The position numbers and the translations under genes were made by a program. A DNA stretch of 31,914 nucleotides from NCBI GenBank assembly GCA_030628905.1, contig DAOVQB010000029.1, positions 1 through 31,914 of the forward strand. The letters are read 5' to 3'. The DNA is from DAOVQB01 sp023128935 (GTDB taxonomy: Bacteria > Eisenbacteria > RBG-16-71-46 > CAIMUX01 > WJJG01). Shown one piece after another: positions 8,783 through 17,440 of the stretch (positions are counted from its first letter, which is position 1; every line of letters begins with the position of its first letter). Below the pieces are notes generated by a model that did no database searches, had not been told where the DNA came from, and saw only the letters and a program-made list of their open reading frames with translations.

Positions 8783-8859
8783 CTAATCCTCCGTGTCTCC
8801 AGGAGGCCCCCCGGCCGAGTCCTGCCGCAGCAGCATTACATCGCGCCCTGCCGATCCAG

Positions 8860-10812
8860 CTAGCGCACAACCGCAATCGGAGCCCGGGCCAGGATCACGC
8901 CCTCACGGCAAAGGGTCGCCCAGTAGATCCCGGAGGCAACCATTCCCCCAGTGCCGCCATGCCCGTTCCAGCATAGACCGGACGGCGAGAGTCCAACCTC
9001 GCGGCGTAAGACCAATCGACCATCAGGGCCGGTGATCTCCAGGATGCCCCTTCCCTCGAAGTCGGGAGGCCAAGACAGCGAGACGGCCCCCGGTGAGGGA
9101 TTTGGCGCAACGCTCATGCGATGCAGCCGCTCTCGCGCCCCCCGTGGCCACAAGTTCTCCGCCACACCGCTGGCAGGCGCATCCAGCGCCATCCACCGCC
9201 TGGTCCAGTGGGTAGCTCCCTCCAGGAATCCCGCGGCAACCGCCCCGGGATCGTCCGGTGGATTGGCTGCCCAGAGACTCCAGTAGAGCTGGTCATCCTC
9301 AGGCGTCTGGGCTGGATCGGGTATGCCGCCCTCGGGTCCCGGGGCCTGAGCAGGAAGGATTGGCAGCGTGAGTTCCCATGCATCGGCCCGCGCATAGAGG
9401 CGCCAAGTCACGGACACCGGCACCTCTTCGTCCTCTGGGTCAATGGGGCGCAACCCGATGAGCGAACGCGTCCAGGTCGGCGACGGGCTCACCCCCGGTT
9501 GTGTGGGATCATCCCAGGAGAGCCGCCGGTCCAACTGGGCCAGCTCGGGGATCTTCATCCATGAATCGAGGTGCTGCGTGTGAGGCGGAAGGAACCCTTC
9601 GCGCTCTATGATCCCCGCGCCGAAGACCCCTGCTACTGAGCTGTCACTGTACTGGCCGATCACTGTATTGATCGCATCGCTCAAATCACCGCCGGGTGCG
9701 CGGGTGGGCATCTCGAAGATCGAAGCGCTGTCGATACTGGTCGCGACCGCGCCGTAGCTCACCAACAACTCGGATTCGCCAGATGGAATCCTGGCACCTG
9801 AGATAGCTGCAATATCACTGCCGGGAGGCACGTCGTCAAAGATCGTTGTCAGTGAGATGCTCAGGTTCAGGTCGGAGTTGATGTCGAGATTCATCGGACC
9901 GGCGACGTAGACATCGCGCTCCACCCCAACTTCGCGCATCTCGATGTCCTCGAGTTCGAGGCTGCCACTCAGCAGGTCATCGAGCGCCACCCGTCCGGCA
10001 ACACTCACGAAGGTTACGTTGCACAGCCCTGGGATGTCGATCCGCCACGGAGTCTTCACAAAGTGAAGGAAGTAGTACTCCACCTGATCGGGCATGTACA
10101 GGTTCTCCGGCACTTCAACCGGACCGACGACCGGAAAATCGACAATCTCCATCCCGGCAGAGAAGGGCAATCGATCCCCGAGACCATAGTCACTCACCTG
10201 CATCGCAGGCAGGATGAAGGCGAAATCAAGGTTGCCATCGTTGTTAGAAGTAGAGATGTTCTCAACCTCTCCTTCCACGTGCGTGATGGTTCCCCCCATG
10301 GTGGAGTCGGGAACGGTTGGATAGAGCGGCAATGTAATCTCGCCCAGCGCCGATTCGTAGGCTGTTGTGTGAGCCAGGCCCTCCAACGCCACCGTGACGG
10401 TCTGAGGTTCGTTCAGGGAGGGATCGTCGAACTCAATCATGCCCGAGGGATCCGTCCAGCCAATATTCCCCACAAAGGGTGTCCCGGCTGCGGGTCCGAC
10501 CATGACAAAGGCCCCGTCGAGGGGCTGCCCGGTCTGGCCATCAATGGCATAGACAGTGAGTGTGTCAGCGCCAGCGGGACATGCAAACGCCGCTGCCAGC
10601 ACCACCAGAAGGCATGTCAAGGTCCATGAGATGGCCGCCCTGTTGGTCGCATTCTCGGTTCCTAGCCCGGACCTCTCACTGAGCCTCTGCTTCAGCGGTG
10701 CATCGTCACACCCTTGCGACGAGGCCTGATGAGAACTCCTGGCTAGCCCTCCAGCGCTTGAATCGACCGCGGGATGCTCTGCCATGTCTGTTGTGCATTT
10801 CGCCTGTTTCAT
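8860..10812 (-). CDS. Large secreted protein with C-terminal FlgD-like/sorting-type domain, function unknown
   Basis: 650 residues. An N-terminal cytoplasmic-like stretch of about 55 residues precedes a hydrophobic export segment (about 63-84, ending near PAGA). A carboxypeptidase-regulatory-like beta domain (TLTVYAIDGQTGQPLDGAFV) follows, then a long beta-rich region of unknown family. The last 95 residues form a typical FlgD-Ig-like/sorting-type domain (VAPNPSPGAVSLSW, LEITGPDGRLV, ASGIYWATL). Such C-termini are common in FCB-group secreted proteins. ATG 10812 was chosen because AAGGAGAGG lies just upstream; the open frame continues back to 11181, but that part is translated tandem repeat. 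The unusually long region before the signal segment suggests that the true start could be further in. Confidence 0.75.
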   Translation of the reverse strand: MKQAKCTTDMAEHPAVDSSAGGLARSSHQASSQGCDDAPLKQRLSERSGLGTENATNRAAISWTLTCLLVVLAAAFACPAGADTLTVYAIDGQTGQPLDGAFVMVGPAAGTPFVGNIGWTDPSGMIEFDDPSLNEPQTVTVALEGLAHTTAYESALGEITLPLYPTVPDSTMGGTITHVEGEVENISTSNNDGNLDFAFILPAMQVSDYGLGDRLPFSAGMEIVDFPVVGPVEVPENLYMPDQVEYYFLHFVKTPWRIDIPGLCNVTFVSVAGRVALDDLLSGSLELEDIEMREVGVERDVYVAGPMNLDINSDLNLSISLTTIFDDVPPGSDIAAISGARIPSGESELLVSYGAVATSIDSASIFEMPTRAPGGDLSDAINTVIGQYSDSSVAGVFGAGIIEREGFLPPHTQHLDSWMKIPELAQLDRRLSWDDPTQPGVSPSPTWTRSLIGLRPIDPEDEEVPVSVTWRLYARADAWELTLPILPAQAPGPEGGIPDPAQTPEDDQLYWSLWAANPPDDPGAVAAGFLEGATHWTRRWMALDAPASGVAENLWPRGARERLHRMSVAPNPSPGAVSLSWPPDFEGRGILEITGPDGRLVLRREVGLSPSGLCWNGHGGTGGMVASGIYWATLCREGVILARAPIAVVR

Positions 10813-10990
10813 ATTGCCTCTCCTTGCGTTGAGTTTCACGATGCCGGCAAAGTCAGCGAAACATCGCTTCTCAATCTTTCTCCATCGCCATGCAAGCGGG
10901 GAGAGAGATATGCTCCGCGTGATCGGCCAGGCCTGCTTTTGACCTGACCGCACCCATGCGATTATAGCAGAACTGATCGTGGCGCAGGCA

Positions 10991-11132
10991 TTCGAGAGCG
11001 ACGGACGCGCAGTTGATGCACGCGTCAGCAACCGAGAGCGATGGATGCGCAGATGATGCGCGCGCCAGCAACCGAGAGCGATGGATGCGCGGATGATGCA
11101 CGCGCCAGCAACCGAGAGCAATGGATGCGCGT
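10991..11132. repeat. 40-bp tandem repeat, about 3.5 copies, between divergent genes
   Basis: Units start at 10991, 11031, 11071 and 11111. Each carries a GAGAGCGATGGATGCGC-like core followed by GATGATGC and CGCGCCAGCAA. The first unit is the most diverged and the last is partial. The array sits between the secreted-protein gene (minus) and the glycosyltransferase (plus). It creates spurious open frames on both strands, including an artificial upstream ATG (11121) for the glycosyltransferase. The unit length is not a multiple of three, so it is not a coding repeat. Confidence 0.9.
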
Positions 11133-11165
11133 GAGATTGAGGCAATCGCACCAAACGAGGCACGC

Positions 11166-12410
11166 ATGCTTGACTGCTCAAAGGTAGGCGAGCTCACCGG
11201 AACCCGGGTCCTTCATATTCAGAAGGCCAAGGGCATCGGAGGATCCGAGCGGCACATCATCGACCTCTGTGCGGGCCTCCAAGCTCTGGGCTTGCAACTT
11301 CAGGTTCTCTGGCTTTCGCAGCCAGGTCATCCGCTGGACGCGCTTCTATCTTTGGGAAAGGCGAGCGGGATCCGAGCCGAGCAGATGCCGATACGCGGAC
11401 ACTTGGATCCGTCCCTCGCCTTTCGCATCCGCCGCTGGCTCGCGGCCAACCCTACAGACATCGTCCACCTGCACCTGATCCATGCAACCCTCTATGGGGT
11501 CCTCGCCGCTCGCATGGCAGGCGTGCGGGCAGTCGTGGCCACACGACACGGCAATGAGCCATACCAGAAACTGCCATGGTTCTGTGCAGCGGCTCGTATG
11601 ACCGACCGGGCGTGCGCCCGGATCATTGTGCCCTCTGAGTGGTCGGCGCGCTTCACGGCTCACTGGGATGGCACACCAACTCACAAGTTGCGTGTCATCC
11701 GGCATGGCATAGAGCTGGAGCGCTTCGCCCATGGCGCGAGGTCCATTCGCAACACCCCTTCCGAAACCCGCGTGCATCCGATTGACCGGGAACAAGTGGA
11801 TGGGGACGTTGGCCAGGAGGAGCGGAGCCGGTGGGGCGTAGGTGCGGAGGATCTGGTCATTGGGTGCGTCGCTCGGCTCCACCCCTCAAAGGATCACGAA
11901 ACCCTCCTGCGGGCCTTTGCCATCCTGCGCGCCAACATCCCCAACACCCATCTTCTGATTCTGGGCGTTGGTCCACTTGAACGGGATCTTAAGGCGCTGG
12001 CCCACAAACTTCTCGGACCATGTGCGGCGAAGGCAGGCGTGCATTTCCTGGGTGAGCGGCCCGACGTGGAGACAGTGCTCGCCGCCTGCGATGTCGCAGT
12101 TGTCAGCACCCATCGTGAGGGGTTCTGCCTGGCAGCGCTGGAGGCCATGGCCTGCGGTCTTCCTGTGGTGGCGACGCGCGTGGGCCCGCTGCCAGAGCTG
12201 ATTCAGGATGGATGCGAGGGGTTCCTGGTTCCACCGCGGGATCCTGCAGCGATGGCAAAGCGCTTGGAATGCCTAGCGCAGGATCCGGGCTTGCGTCATG
12301 AGCTTGGTCAGGCAGCCCTTATGGCCGCGCGCCAGTATTCCAGTACCCGCATGATTCGGGAAACCGCCGCCCTGTATGAGGAAATCCTGCGCCCTCGGGA
12401 AACGCCGTAG
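11166..12410 (+). CDS. Glycosyltransferase family 4 (GT-B fold)
   Basis: A 414-residue cytoplasmic or membrane-associated glycosyltransferase. It transfers sugar from a nucleotide-sugar to an acceptor, probably in polysaccharide or glycolipid synthesis. The N-terminal Rossmann half has a glycine-rich loop (KGIGGSERHIIDL) and the acceptor-side segment DIVHLHLIHATLYG. The C-terminal half has the donor-site pattern GCVARLHPSKDHETLLRA, LGERPDVETVLAACDV and the EX7E motif EGFCLAALE, then ATRVGPLPELI. The start at ATG 11166 has ACGAGG 5 nt upstream. The in-frame ATG at 11121 lies inside the tandem repeat and is not favoured. The last codons are duplicated downstream (12421-12457). Confidence 0.88.
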   Translation: MLDCSKVGELTGTRVLHIQKAKGIGGSERHIIDLCAGLQALGLQLQVLWLSQPGHPLDALLSLGKASGIRAEQMPIRGHLDPSLAFRIRRWLAANPTDIVHLHLIHATLYGVLAARMAGVRAVVATRHGNEPYQKLPWFCAAARMTDRACARIIVPSEWSARFTAHWDGTPTHKLRVIRHGIELERFAHGARSIRNTPSETRVHPIDREQVDGDVGQEERSRWGVGAEDLVIGCVARLHPSKDHETLLRAFAILRANIPNTHLLILGVGPLERDLKALAHKLLGPCAAKAGVHFLGERPDVETVLAACDVAVVSTHREGFCLAALEAMACGLPVVATRVGPLPELIQDGCEGFLVPPRDPAAMAKRLECLAQDPGLRHELGQAALMAARQYSSTRMIRETAALYEEILRPRETP

Positions 12411-12457
12411 CGGTTCTGTAGAAATCCTGCGCCCTCGGGAAACGCCGTAGCGGTTCT
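12381..12457. repeat. 37-bp direct duplication of the glycosyltransferase 3' end
   Basis: Positions 12381-12417 and 12421-12457 are identical, with a period of 40 bp. Each copy carries the last codons and the TAG stop of the glycosyltransferase. The second copy lies outside the gene and abuts the stop of the convergent hydrolase gene. This is a recent tandem duplication. Confidence 0.95.
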
Positions 12458-12461
12458 ACGG
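12445..12461. terminator. Hairpin between convergent genes
   Basis: CCGTAG-CGGTT-CTACGG has a 6-bp perfect stem and a 5-nt loop. It lies at the meeting point of the glycosyltransferase (plus) and the hydrolase (minus), whose stop codon is in it. There is no T-run on either side, so termination is only possible, not shown. Confidence 0.35.
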
Positions 12462-13409
12462 ACGATCCTTCAGGTACCTCTCAAAGAATCCCGCAACTCT
12501 TCGAAAGAACTCCGGGTAGCCCGCTAACTCCGGACCCGAAACGCCGCCGTGATCAGCGCCGGGCACAATCCACAGCTCTTTGGGCCCCTTTACCTTCTGT
12601 ATAACCCTCTCGGACATCCAGGGCGGTGTCCTCTGATCCCGCTCGCCGACGATCAAGAACACTGGAATGGTGATCTTGTCTGCCGCATGGATTGGAAGCA
12701 GCGCTCGCGGGTAGTCCAAAGGCGCATGAAAGCCCCTCTCAGGATCCACCTTCGCCAAGATCGGTACGATATCCTCGAAGCTGGTCAGCAGTGCCCTTCC
12801 AGCGTAGGCCGCGATATCATTTCTGCTGGCAAGCATGGCAAATGACAGATAGGCGCCAGTGGAAAAGCCCAAGAGCCCAATCCTGCGCGCGTCAACTTCA
12901 GGGCGTTTCTTGATGAAGTCGATTGCGGCGTGGTAGTCGAGCAGGAACTCCGCATAGCAAAGCTGGTTTTTGTCCATCGGCCAGTCGTCACTGTCCCCAA
13001 ACCCACGCCAGTCGAATGTGAAGACATGAAACCCTTGAGTGAAGAAGTGATAGGCGTAGAAGATCAGAAAGGTCATGTTACCGCCGTCGCCACAACACAA
13101 CACAATCGTGGGCCCTCGGCGCGCGGAAGCTGCCGAATAGGGCCGTGGAGAAGGCCTTAGCTCGAGAGGTACGGGAACACGCTTGCCTATGATGTCATTG
13201 GCGATTCCGGCTGTATCTTGTGCGGGGAAGAACCAACCCTTCAATTGTAGGCTATCGGCGGTCTGAAATGACACTTCCTGATAGATGACGCCATAGTGCG
13301 AGGGGATCGCCGGATAGCCTCTCACCGGCTTGAGGGCTTGCGCAGGAGCGGCCAGCATACATGCCAGACACGCCAGGGAAAGGCAACTACGGCGTCCAAG
13401 GATACTCAC
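12456..13409 (-). CDS. Secreted alpha/beta hydrolase
   Basis: 317 residues with a signal peptide (RRSCLSLACLACMLAAPAQA) and then an alpha/beta hydrolase fold. The nucleophile elbow GFSTG places the catalytic serine at about residue 183. Asp258 in VGERD and His287 in GADHGG complete the triad. TFDWRGFGDSD precedes the elbow, as in dienelactone hydrolase- and BAAT-like serine hydrolases. The substrate is unknown. The start is GTG 13409, with AGGAGG 8 nt upstream and the signal peptide directly after it; the frame upstream of that has no ribosome binding site. It is convergent with the glycosyltransferase and divergent from the outer-membrane-type gene, with which it shares a repeat-rich upstream region. 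Confidence 0.88.
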   Translation of the reverse strand: MSILGRRSCLSLACLACMLAAPAQALKPVRGYPAIPSHYGVIYQEVSFQTADSLQLKGWFFPAQDTAGIANDIIGKRVPVPLELRPSPRPYSAASARRGPTIVLCCGDGGNMTFLIFYAYHFFTQGFHVFTFDWRGFGDSDDWPMDKNQLCYAEFLLDYHAAIDFIKKRPEVDARRIGLLGFSTGAYLSFAMLASRNDIAAYAGRALLTSFEDIVPILAKVDPERGFHAPLDYPRALLPIHAADKITIPVFLIVGERDQRTPPWMSERVIQKVKGPKELWIVPGADHGGVSGPELAGYPEFFRRVAGFFERYLKDRP

Positions 13410-13478
13410 TGCCCGTTCCTCCTGGTAGGAATCCGCACCCCTGCCTGCGCGGGCGACCGCCTTAGACCATATCATAGG

Positions 13479-13560
13479 CTGATCTTGTTGTCGTCATGGC
13501 CTGATCTTGTTGTAGTCATATCCTAATGCTTTTGCCATCATAGTATGATCTTTTCGCTGG
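13479..13560. repeat. 22-bp degenerate tandem repeat between divergent genes
   Basis: Units start at 13479, 13501, 13523 and 13545. The first two share CTGATCTTGTTGT and GTCAT. The third and fourth are more diverged (CTAATGCTTTTG, ATGATCTTTTCG). The spacing is about two turns of the DNA helix. The array lies between the hydrolase gene (minus) and the outer-membrane-type gene (plus). The rest of 13410-13752 shows no gene. Confidence 0.75.
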
Positions 13561-13752
13561 GCTCGGGCAAGCTTGCAGGGTCCGCGAACCTGCAATTCAG
13601 ACAGTACTGAGCCCCCGAGGGTCCTCTGGGGCGCGTCAATGCTCACCCGATGCCTTGTTGACAGCACGATGGTCCCAACATACCTTGTCCCCGTTCGCGG
13701 GAAGTCCTATCCCGGAACGGATAGTCGGCGATTTCTTGCGGGGACGGGAGCG

Positions 13753-15201
13753 GTGACAAGACGACGCGTGCTAGGTTCTACGTGGATCCTCTTTATCGCA
13801 TGCATATTCTGCGCCATCGTCCCCGCCTCTGAGGCCGGGAAAGACGAGCAGACCGTATCTCTGCGCGAGCACACCAACGCCTCCACGCTCTTCGATGATA
13901 GCCTCTTTATCGATATCGCCGGAGGATTCTACTACCAATCCCCTCTATCCAGCTCCACCATGAACGACCTGTCGATCCACCAGCCCGATTATCTCTCTCC
14001 ACGCAGGAAGTACGAGAGCTATCTCACAGAGCGCTGGCAATTGGGCGCTGATCGGATGACCGACAGCCCCCTCGCTCACGGTGCCTCCTTTATCCAACTC
14101 TTGATGCGGCGCCGGCTCTCACGCGGGCTCCACGTTTCGGCCAGCATCACAGCCGATCACCGAGGCTTCTCTCTCGGGACCTACAATCATGATGACGTGG
14201 CTTTCTACCCCAGGTTCTTGGTTGCCTATCACGGGAAGCCACTGGGCGCCCTAGGCTCTGCTTTCTCCGGTATCCAAACGGATTTTCGGCTAGGGGTGCT
14301 AGAGGACTTGAGGTTCTATGAAGGGCTGACCTTGTACAACCTGGATTGCCAGGGGGGATCCGGGTACCTACAGTCCGGGAGATTCCGCTACACGCATCTA
14401 CGAATCAGCGATCTGTGGGCGGGGATCGGTCTCGCCATCGACGACCTAATCGACAACTCCATTGCTCTCTTGGGACTCCCGGTACATGATTCCTGGAAGG
14501 CGGATCTGCAGATCGGTTGCAGTGACTATGGGAGGGATCGGGAGGGCAAGTCCATCGATGTCCTGAATCTTTCCGCCGGACTCTACCCTGATATGCGGCG
14601 AAGGATCTATGGGCAGCTAGGCTACCGCTTCACCGACCTGCGGTACAATTCACGCCTGTGCCTGGCCTCTCTTGTCGGGGCCAGAGGTGAGATGCATAGC
14701 AGGGCATGGGATATCCGCAGTCGAGTAGAGCACCGCTACTACGGGGGCATCTTCAACTACAAACGAAGCCAAGAACGGAGTGTGCACTACCGGAGAACTT
14801 CGTCGCGGGACACGGGGAATTCCATTGGCTCGCAGCTCTATCCTGTGGAGCTCTTTGGGCGCCCATTCAGCCAATGGGCGGTCTTCGCCGAGTATCACAA
14901 GCGGTATCTGAATGCCCTAACCTGGCATACTGTCCTCCGCCGGGACCTGGTCGGAGCCACCCGCCTTCACTTGGAAGCCGATCTAAACGCCATCTGGTCG
15001 GAAGATGAAGATGCTTTCCTCTACGCGTTTCTTAAGGCCGGTCTTGTTTTCGAGCCCGTGAATCAGACCTACCTCTTGGTTGGCCTTACCAACAAGGCAA
15101 TGAATCTGGACCGGCACTATCCTACGTTCTATCAAATCAAACAGCCCGTGCTGCACTTGGAGTTGATTCGGGAAGTAGATGTGGGGAGCGTGTTGCGATG
15201 A
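13753..15201 (+). CDS. Predicted outer-membrane/surface protein, function unknown
   Basis: 482 residues from GTG 13753. A signal peptide (TRRRVLGSTWILFIACIFC to SEA) comes first. The mature part is rich in aromatic and alternating polar/hydrophobic segments (GLHVSASITADHRGFSLGTY, RRIYGQLGYRFTDLRYN, RSRVEHRYYGG, FAEYHKRYLNALTWHTVLRR). It ends in a strand-like stretch (LHLELIREVDVGSVLR). This pattern suggests a membrane beta-barrel or beta-rich surface protein. I do not recognise a named family. The start is not certain: the frame is open back to 13573, but the signal peptide begins right at this GTG. It overlaps the lipoprotein gene by 4 bp (ATGA), so the two products are made together and probably act together at the cell surface. 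Confidence 0.7.
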   Translation: MTRRRVLGSTWILFIACIFCAIVPASEAGKDEQTVSLREHTNASTLFDDSLFIDIAGGFYYQSPLSSSTMNDLSIHQPDYLSPRRKYESYLTERWQLGADRMTDSPLAHGASFIQLLMRRRLSRGLHVSASITADHRGFSLGTYNHDDVAFYPRFLVAYHGKPLGALGSAFSGIQTDFRLGVLEDLRFYEGLTLYNLDCQGGSGYLQSGRFRYTHLRISDLWAGIGLAIDDLIDNSIALLGLPVHDSWKADLQIGCSDYGRDREGKSIDVLNLSAGLYPDMRRRIYGQLGYRFTDLRYNSRLCLASLVGARGEMHSRAWDIRSRVEHRYYGGIFNYKRSQERSVHYRRTSSRDTGNSIGSQLYPVELFGRPFSQWAVFAEYHKRYLNALTWHTVLRRDLVGATRLHLEADLNAIWSEDEDAFLYAFLKAGLVFEPVNQTYLLVGLTNKAMNLDRHYPTFYQIKQPVLHLELIREVDVGSVLR

Positions 15202-16265
15202 ATGTCAGATCATGGCTAGGGATCGGGTTGGCCGGTCTTGCGGTTTGGTCGGGCGGTTGCTGCGATGATTGTCGCTTTCCCCTGGAAAGCAACGGCGCCG
15301 CGCAAGAAGTTGATGTCTTCGAAGAAGAGGATCTGAATCGACTATTCACCCGCTCCGGGGGCGGTTGGACGGGAGGTGAGGGAGCCGCGTCGGTTCCACT
15401 GCCCGGTGGCAGGGTTGCTTGGTTGTTCGGGAATACCTACTTGGACACAGTATATACTGACCGGTCCCGTCCGCCGGATGCCCACGCTATCTACAACAGT
15501 CTCGTCGTCCAAGAGCGGGACAGCCTCATCACCTATCACTCCGGAACCCAGGAGAATCCTCTCCCCTTCGCCAACATCGGAGTCGACGGCTATGCCAATT
15601 ACCCATTGAGTGGTATCGTCAGAGGAAACGAGTTGCAAATCATCTTCGCCATGTACGAGATCGAGGAAGGAAGCATCTTCTATCGTGACCTGGTTGCCAT
15701 CGACGTGATCCGCTACGACCTGGAGCAATTCGCAAGGATTGATGCAATTCGGATCCTTGAGTACCCGGATATCCTTTACGGTTCCGCCCTCTTGGAGCAT
15801 GAAGACTTCATCTACATCTACGGCGCCGATCCGCGCACGCACTATGCACACGTCGCACGGGTTCCCAATGAGAGCCTGGCCGATCCCTGGATGTATTACA
15901 CGGTGGACGGATGGTCGCCCGAAATGGAAGAAAGCCGCCCTCTCGTCCGTGATGTCTGTGATCAGTACAGTGTGTTCCGGAGAGGCTCGGACTTCTATAT
16001 GCTCCAGCAGGATTCCGAGTTCAGCAAGCAGATCTGGCTTCTCACGGCCCAGGATCCGACGGGCCCATGGAGCTCGGTCAAGGTCCTTTATCATACTCTG
16101 GAAACGAAAGGCAACATCATCACCTACAACGCCATGGCACACCGCCACCTGGCCGGTGAAGATCTAACCGTTTCCTACACGGTCGCCAGCCTGGATACGA
16201 CCGACGTTCTCCGCAACGCCGACACCTTCCGCCCAGTCTTTGTGACGATCAAGAACTGGAACTAA
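15198..16265 (+). CDS. Lipoprotein with beta-propeller glycosidase-like fold (DUF4185/DUF5005-like)
   Basis: 355 residues. The signal segment (WLGIGLAGLAVWSGGCC) ends in a lipobox-like cysteine, although the residues before it are not a perfect lipobox. The mature part has repeated blades. The first, GGWTGGEGAASVPLPGGR followed by VAWLFGNTYL, resembles the opening blade of DUF4185/DUF5005-type five-bladed propellers related to GH43/GH62 enzymes. Later blades include DFIYIYGADPRTHYAHVARVP and DFYMLQQDSEFSKQIWLLTA followed by DPTGPW. Typical GH43 catalytic acids cannot be assigned with confidence, so it may bind glycans rather than cleave them. The 4-bp overlap with the preceding surface-protein gene indicates one transcriptional unit. 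Confidence 0.7.
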   Translation: MNVRSWLGIGLAGLAVWSGGCCDDCRFPLESNGAAQEVDVFEEEDLNRLFTRSGGGWTGGEGAASVPLPGGRVAWLFGNTYLDTVYTDRSRPPDAHAIYNSLVVQERDSLITYHSGTQENPLPFANIGVDGYANYPLSGIVRGNELQIIFAMYEIEEGSIFYRDLVAIDVIRYDLEQFARIDAIRILEYPDILYGSALLEHEDFIYIYGADPRTHYAHVARVPNESLADPWMYYTVDGWSPEMEESRPLVRDVCDQYSVFRRGSDFYMLQQDSEFSKQIWLLTAQDPTGPWSSVKVLYHTLETKGNIITYNAMAHRHLAGEDLTVSYTVASLDTTDVLRNADTFRPVFVTIKNWN

Positions 16266-16298
16266 GGATCGCGCCCGTTGCCTGGCCCAGGACGACGT

Positions 16299-16351
16299 GC
16301 CTGAATTGACCCGCGTTGACCGCCTGAATTGACGCGCCTTGTGTTGGGCGC
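16299..16351. promoter_or_regulatory. 23-bp tandem repeat with TTGAC boxes, and a hairpin, upstream of menA
   Basis: GCCTGAATTGAC occurs at 16299 and again at 16322, a period of 23 bp. TTGAC appears three times in 30 bp and resembles -35 elements. The only -10-like hexamer at 17-bp spacing from the last box is TAAGGT (16352-16357), which is weak. A GCGCC/GGCGC stem (16334-16338 with 16347-16351) follows directly. This is probably the promoter/leader region of the menA unit. Confidence 0.4.
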
Positions 16352-16483
16352 TAAGGTATGCGATCAGGCTTTCGGGAGCTTAGATGAGATCAACATCCAT
16401 CAGCCAAGAGGGGGCGGAGAGAACTGATGCGGACGAGATCATTGGGCATAGGAAAGGGACATAGGAAAGCAGAGAGGACCAGT

Positions 16484-17431
16484 ATGAGAAAGCTCAAGAC
16501 CTGGTGGAATGCAACGCGCCTGCCGTTTGCTTTCCCGACGTCGCTGATTCCAGCGCTGCTGGGCGGGCTCGTGGCGGTGATCCATGGCGGCGTTCACATT
16601 AGTGTATTGGCATACGTCCTCACAGTCATGGGGGCCATTGCTGTGCATGGCGCCGCCAATCTGCTCAATGACTATCTCGACTTCCGTAAGGGCGTAGACA
16701 GGCCCAAGCTGGAAGGTGCCTCCCGAGGCGTAATCGTCAGCGGGTTGATGACGCCGCGTGCCGTCCTGATCGAAGCAGTTGTGTTGTGGGGGATCTCGGC
16801 AATCTTTGCGGCCTATTTCCTGCTCACCGTCGGAACGGTCCTGATCCCGGTCATCCTCCTAGGTGGGCTCCTGGCTGCCGGCTATACGGCGGCCCCGACT
16901 CAGTTCAAGTACCGGGCGTTGGGGGACGTGTCTGTCTTCTTGGCCTTTGGCGTGGGCATTACTGTAGGCAGCTATGTTGTACAGACTGGGCAGTTCGCAT
17001 GGGCGCCGGTCTTCTACAGTATTCCTGTGGGGCTACTGATCTGGGCAATCCTGCACGCGAACAACCTGCGCGACATGGAAACCGATCGACATGCATCGAT
17101 CACAACCATGGCCATCCTGCTCGGTGCCAAGCGCTCGCGCAATCTCTATGTGGCGCTGCTGGCTCTCGCCTACTGCAGCTTGCTGATCCTGGCGCTCGCG
17201 CGGCTCATCGTTCCAACAGCCCTGCTCCCATTGCTCACAATCCCGCTCGCTGTGGGAGCAATCCGGCAAATGAAAACACGGAACCTCGCCGCGGAAACGG
17301 GCAATAGCCGGCCCAGTGTAACCCCGTCACAGCAGACCGGCCTGGCCAACCTGGATATGCGCACCGCGCAACTCGAGATGGCCTTCGGGGTATTGCTCCT
17401 CCTTGGGCTTTTGGCCCGGATTGTGTTCTAG
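16484..17431 (+). CDS. menA: UbiA-family prenyltransferase, MenA type (1,4-dihydroxy-2-naphthoate polyprenyltransferase)
   Basis: A 315-residue integral membrane protein with about eight hydrophobic helices. It carries both Asp-rich motifs of the UbiA superfamily: NDYLDFRKGVD (residues 62-72) and NNLRDMETD (193-201). NNLRD and KTLAVRLG-like spacing are typical of MenA, which attaches the polyprenyl tail to DHNA in menaquinone synthesis. An unusual polar insert (about 265-288) lies before the last helix. The start at ATG 16484 has GAGAGG 6 nt upstream; the longer frame from 16427 has no such site. No other men genes are in the window. The nucleotide-binding protein gene follows after 90 bp of repeats. 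Confidence 0.9.
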   Translation: MRKLKTWWNATRLPFAFPTSLIPALLGGLVAVIHGGVHISVLAYVLTVMGAIAVHGAANLLNDYLDFRKGVDRPKLEGASRGVIVSGLMTPRAVLIEAVVLWGISAIFAAYFLLTVGTVLIPVILLGGLLAAGYTAAPTQFKYRALGDVSVFLAFGVGITVGSYVVQTGQFAWAPVFYSIPVGLLIWAILHANNLRDMETDRHASITTMAILLGAKRSRNLYVALLALAYCSLLILALARLIVPTALLPLLTIPLAVGAIRQMKTRNLAAETGNSRPSVTPSQQTGLANLDMRTAQLEMAFGVLLLLGLLARIVF

Positions 17432-17440
17432 GGAATGGTA

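Noticed and set aside
10063..10629. 188-codon plus-strand open frame inside the secreted-protein gene
   Set aside because: It is antisense to a gene with clear domains, has no recognisable family and is favoured only by high GC.
8860..11197. Longer start of the secreted protein at 11181, and the minus frame 10871-11197
   Set aside because: The extra part is translated 40-bp repeat and intergenic DNA. The ribosome binding site at 10812 explains the start better.
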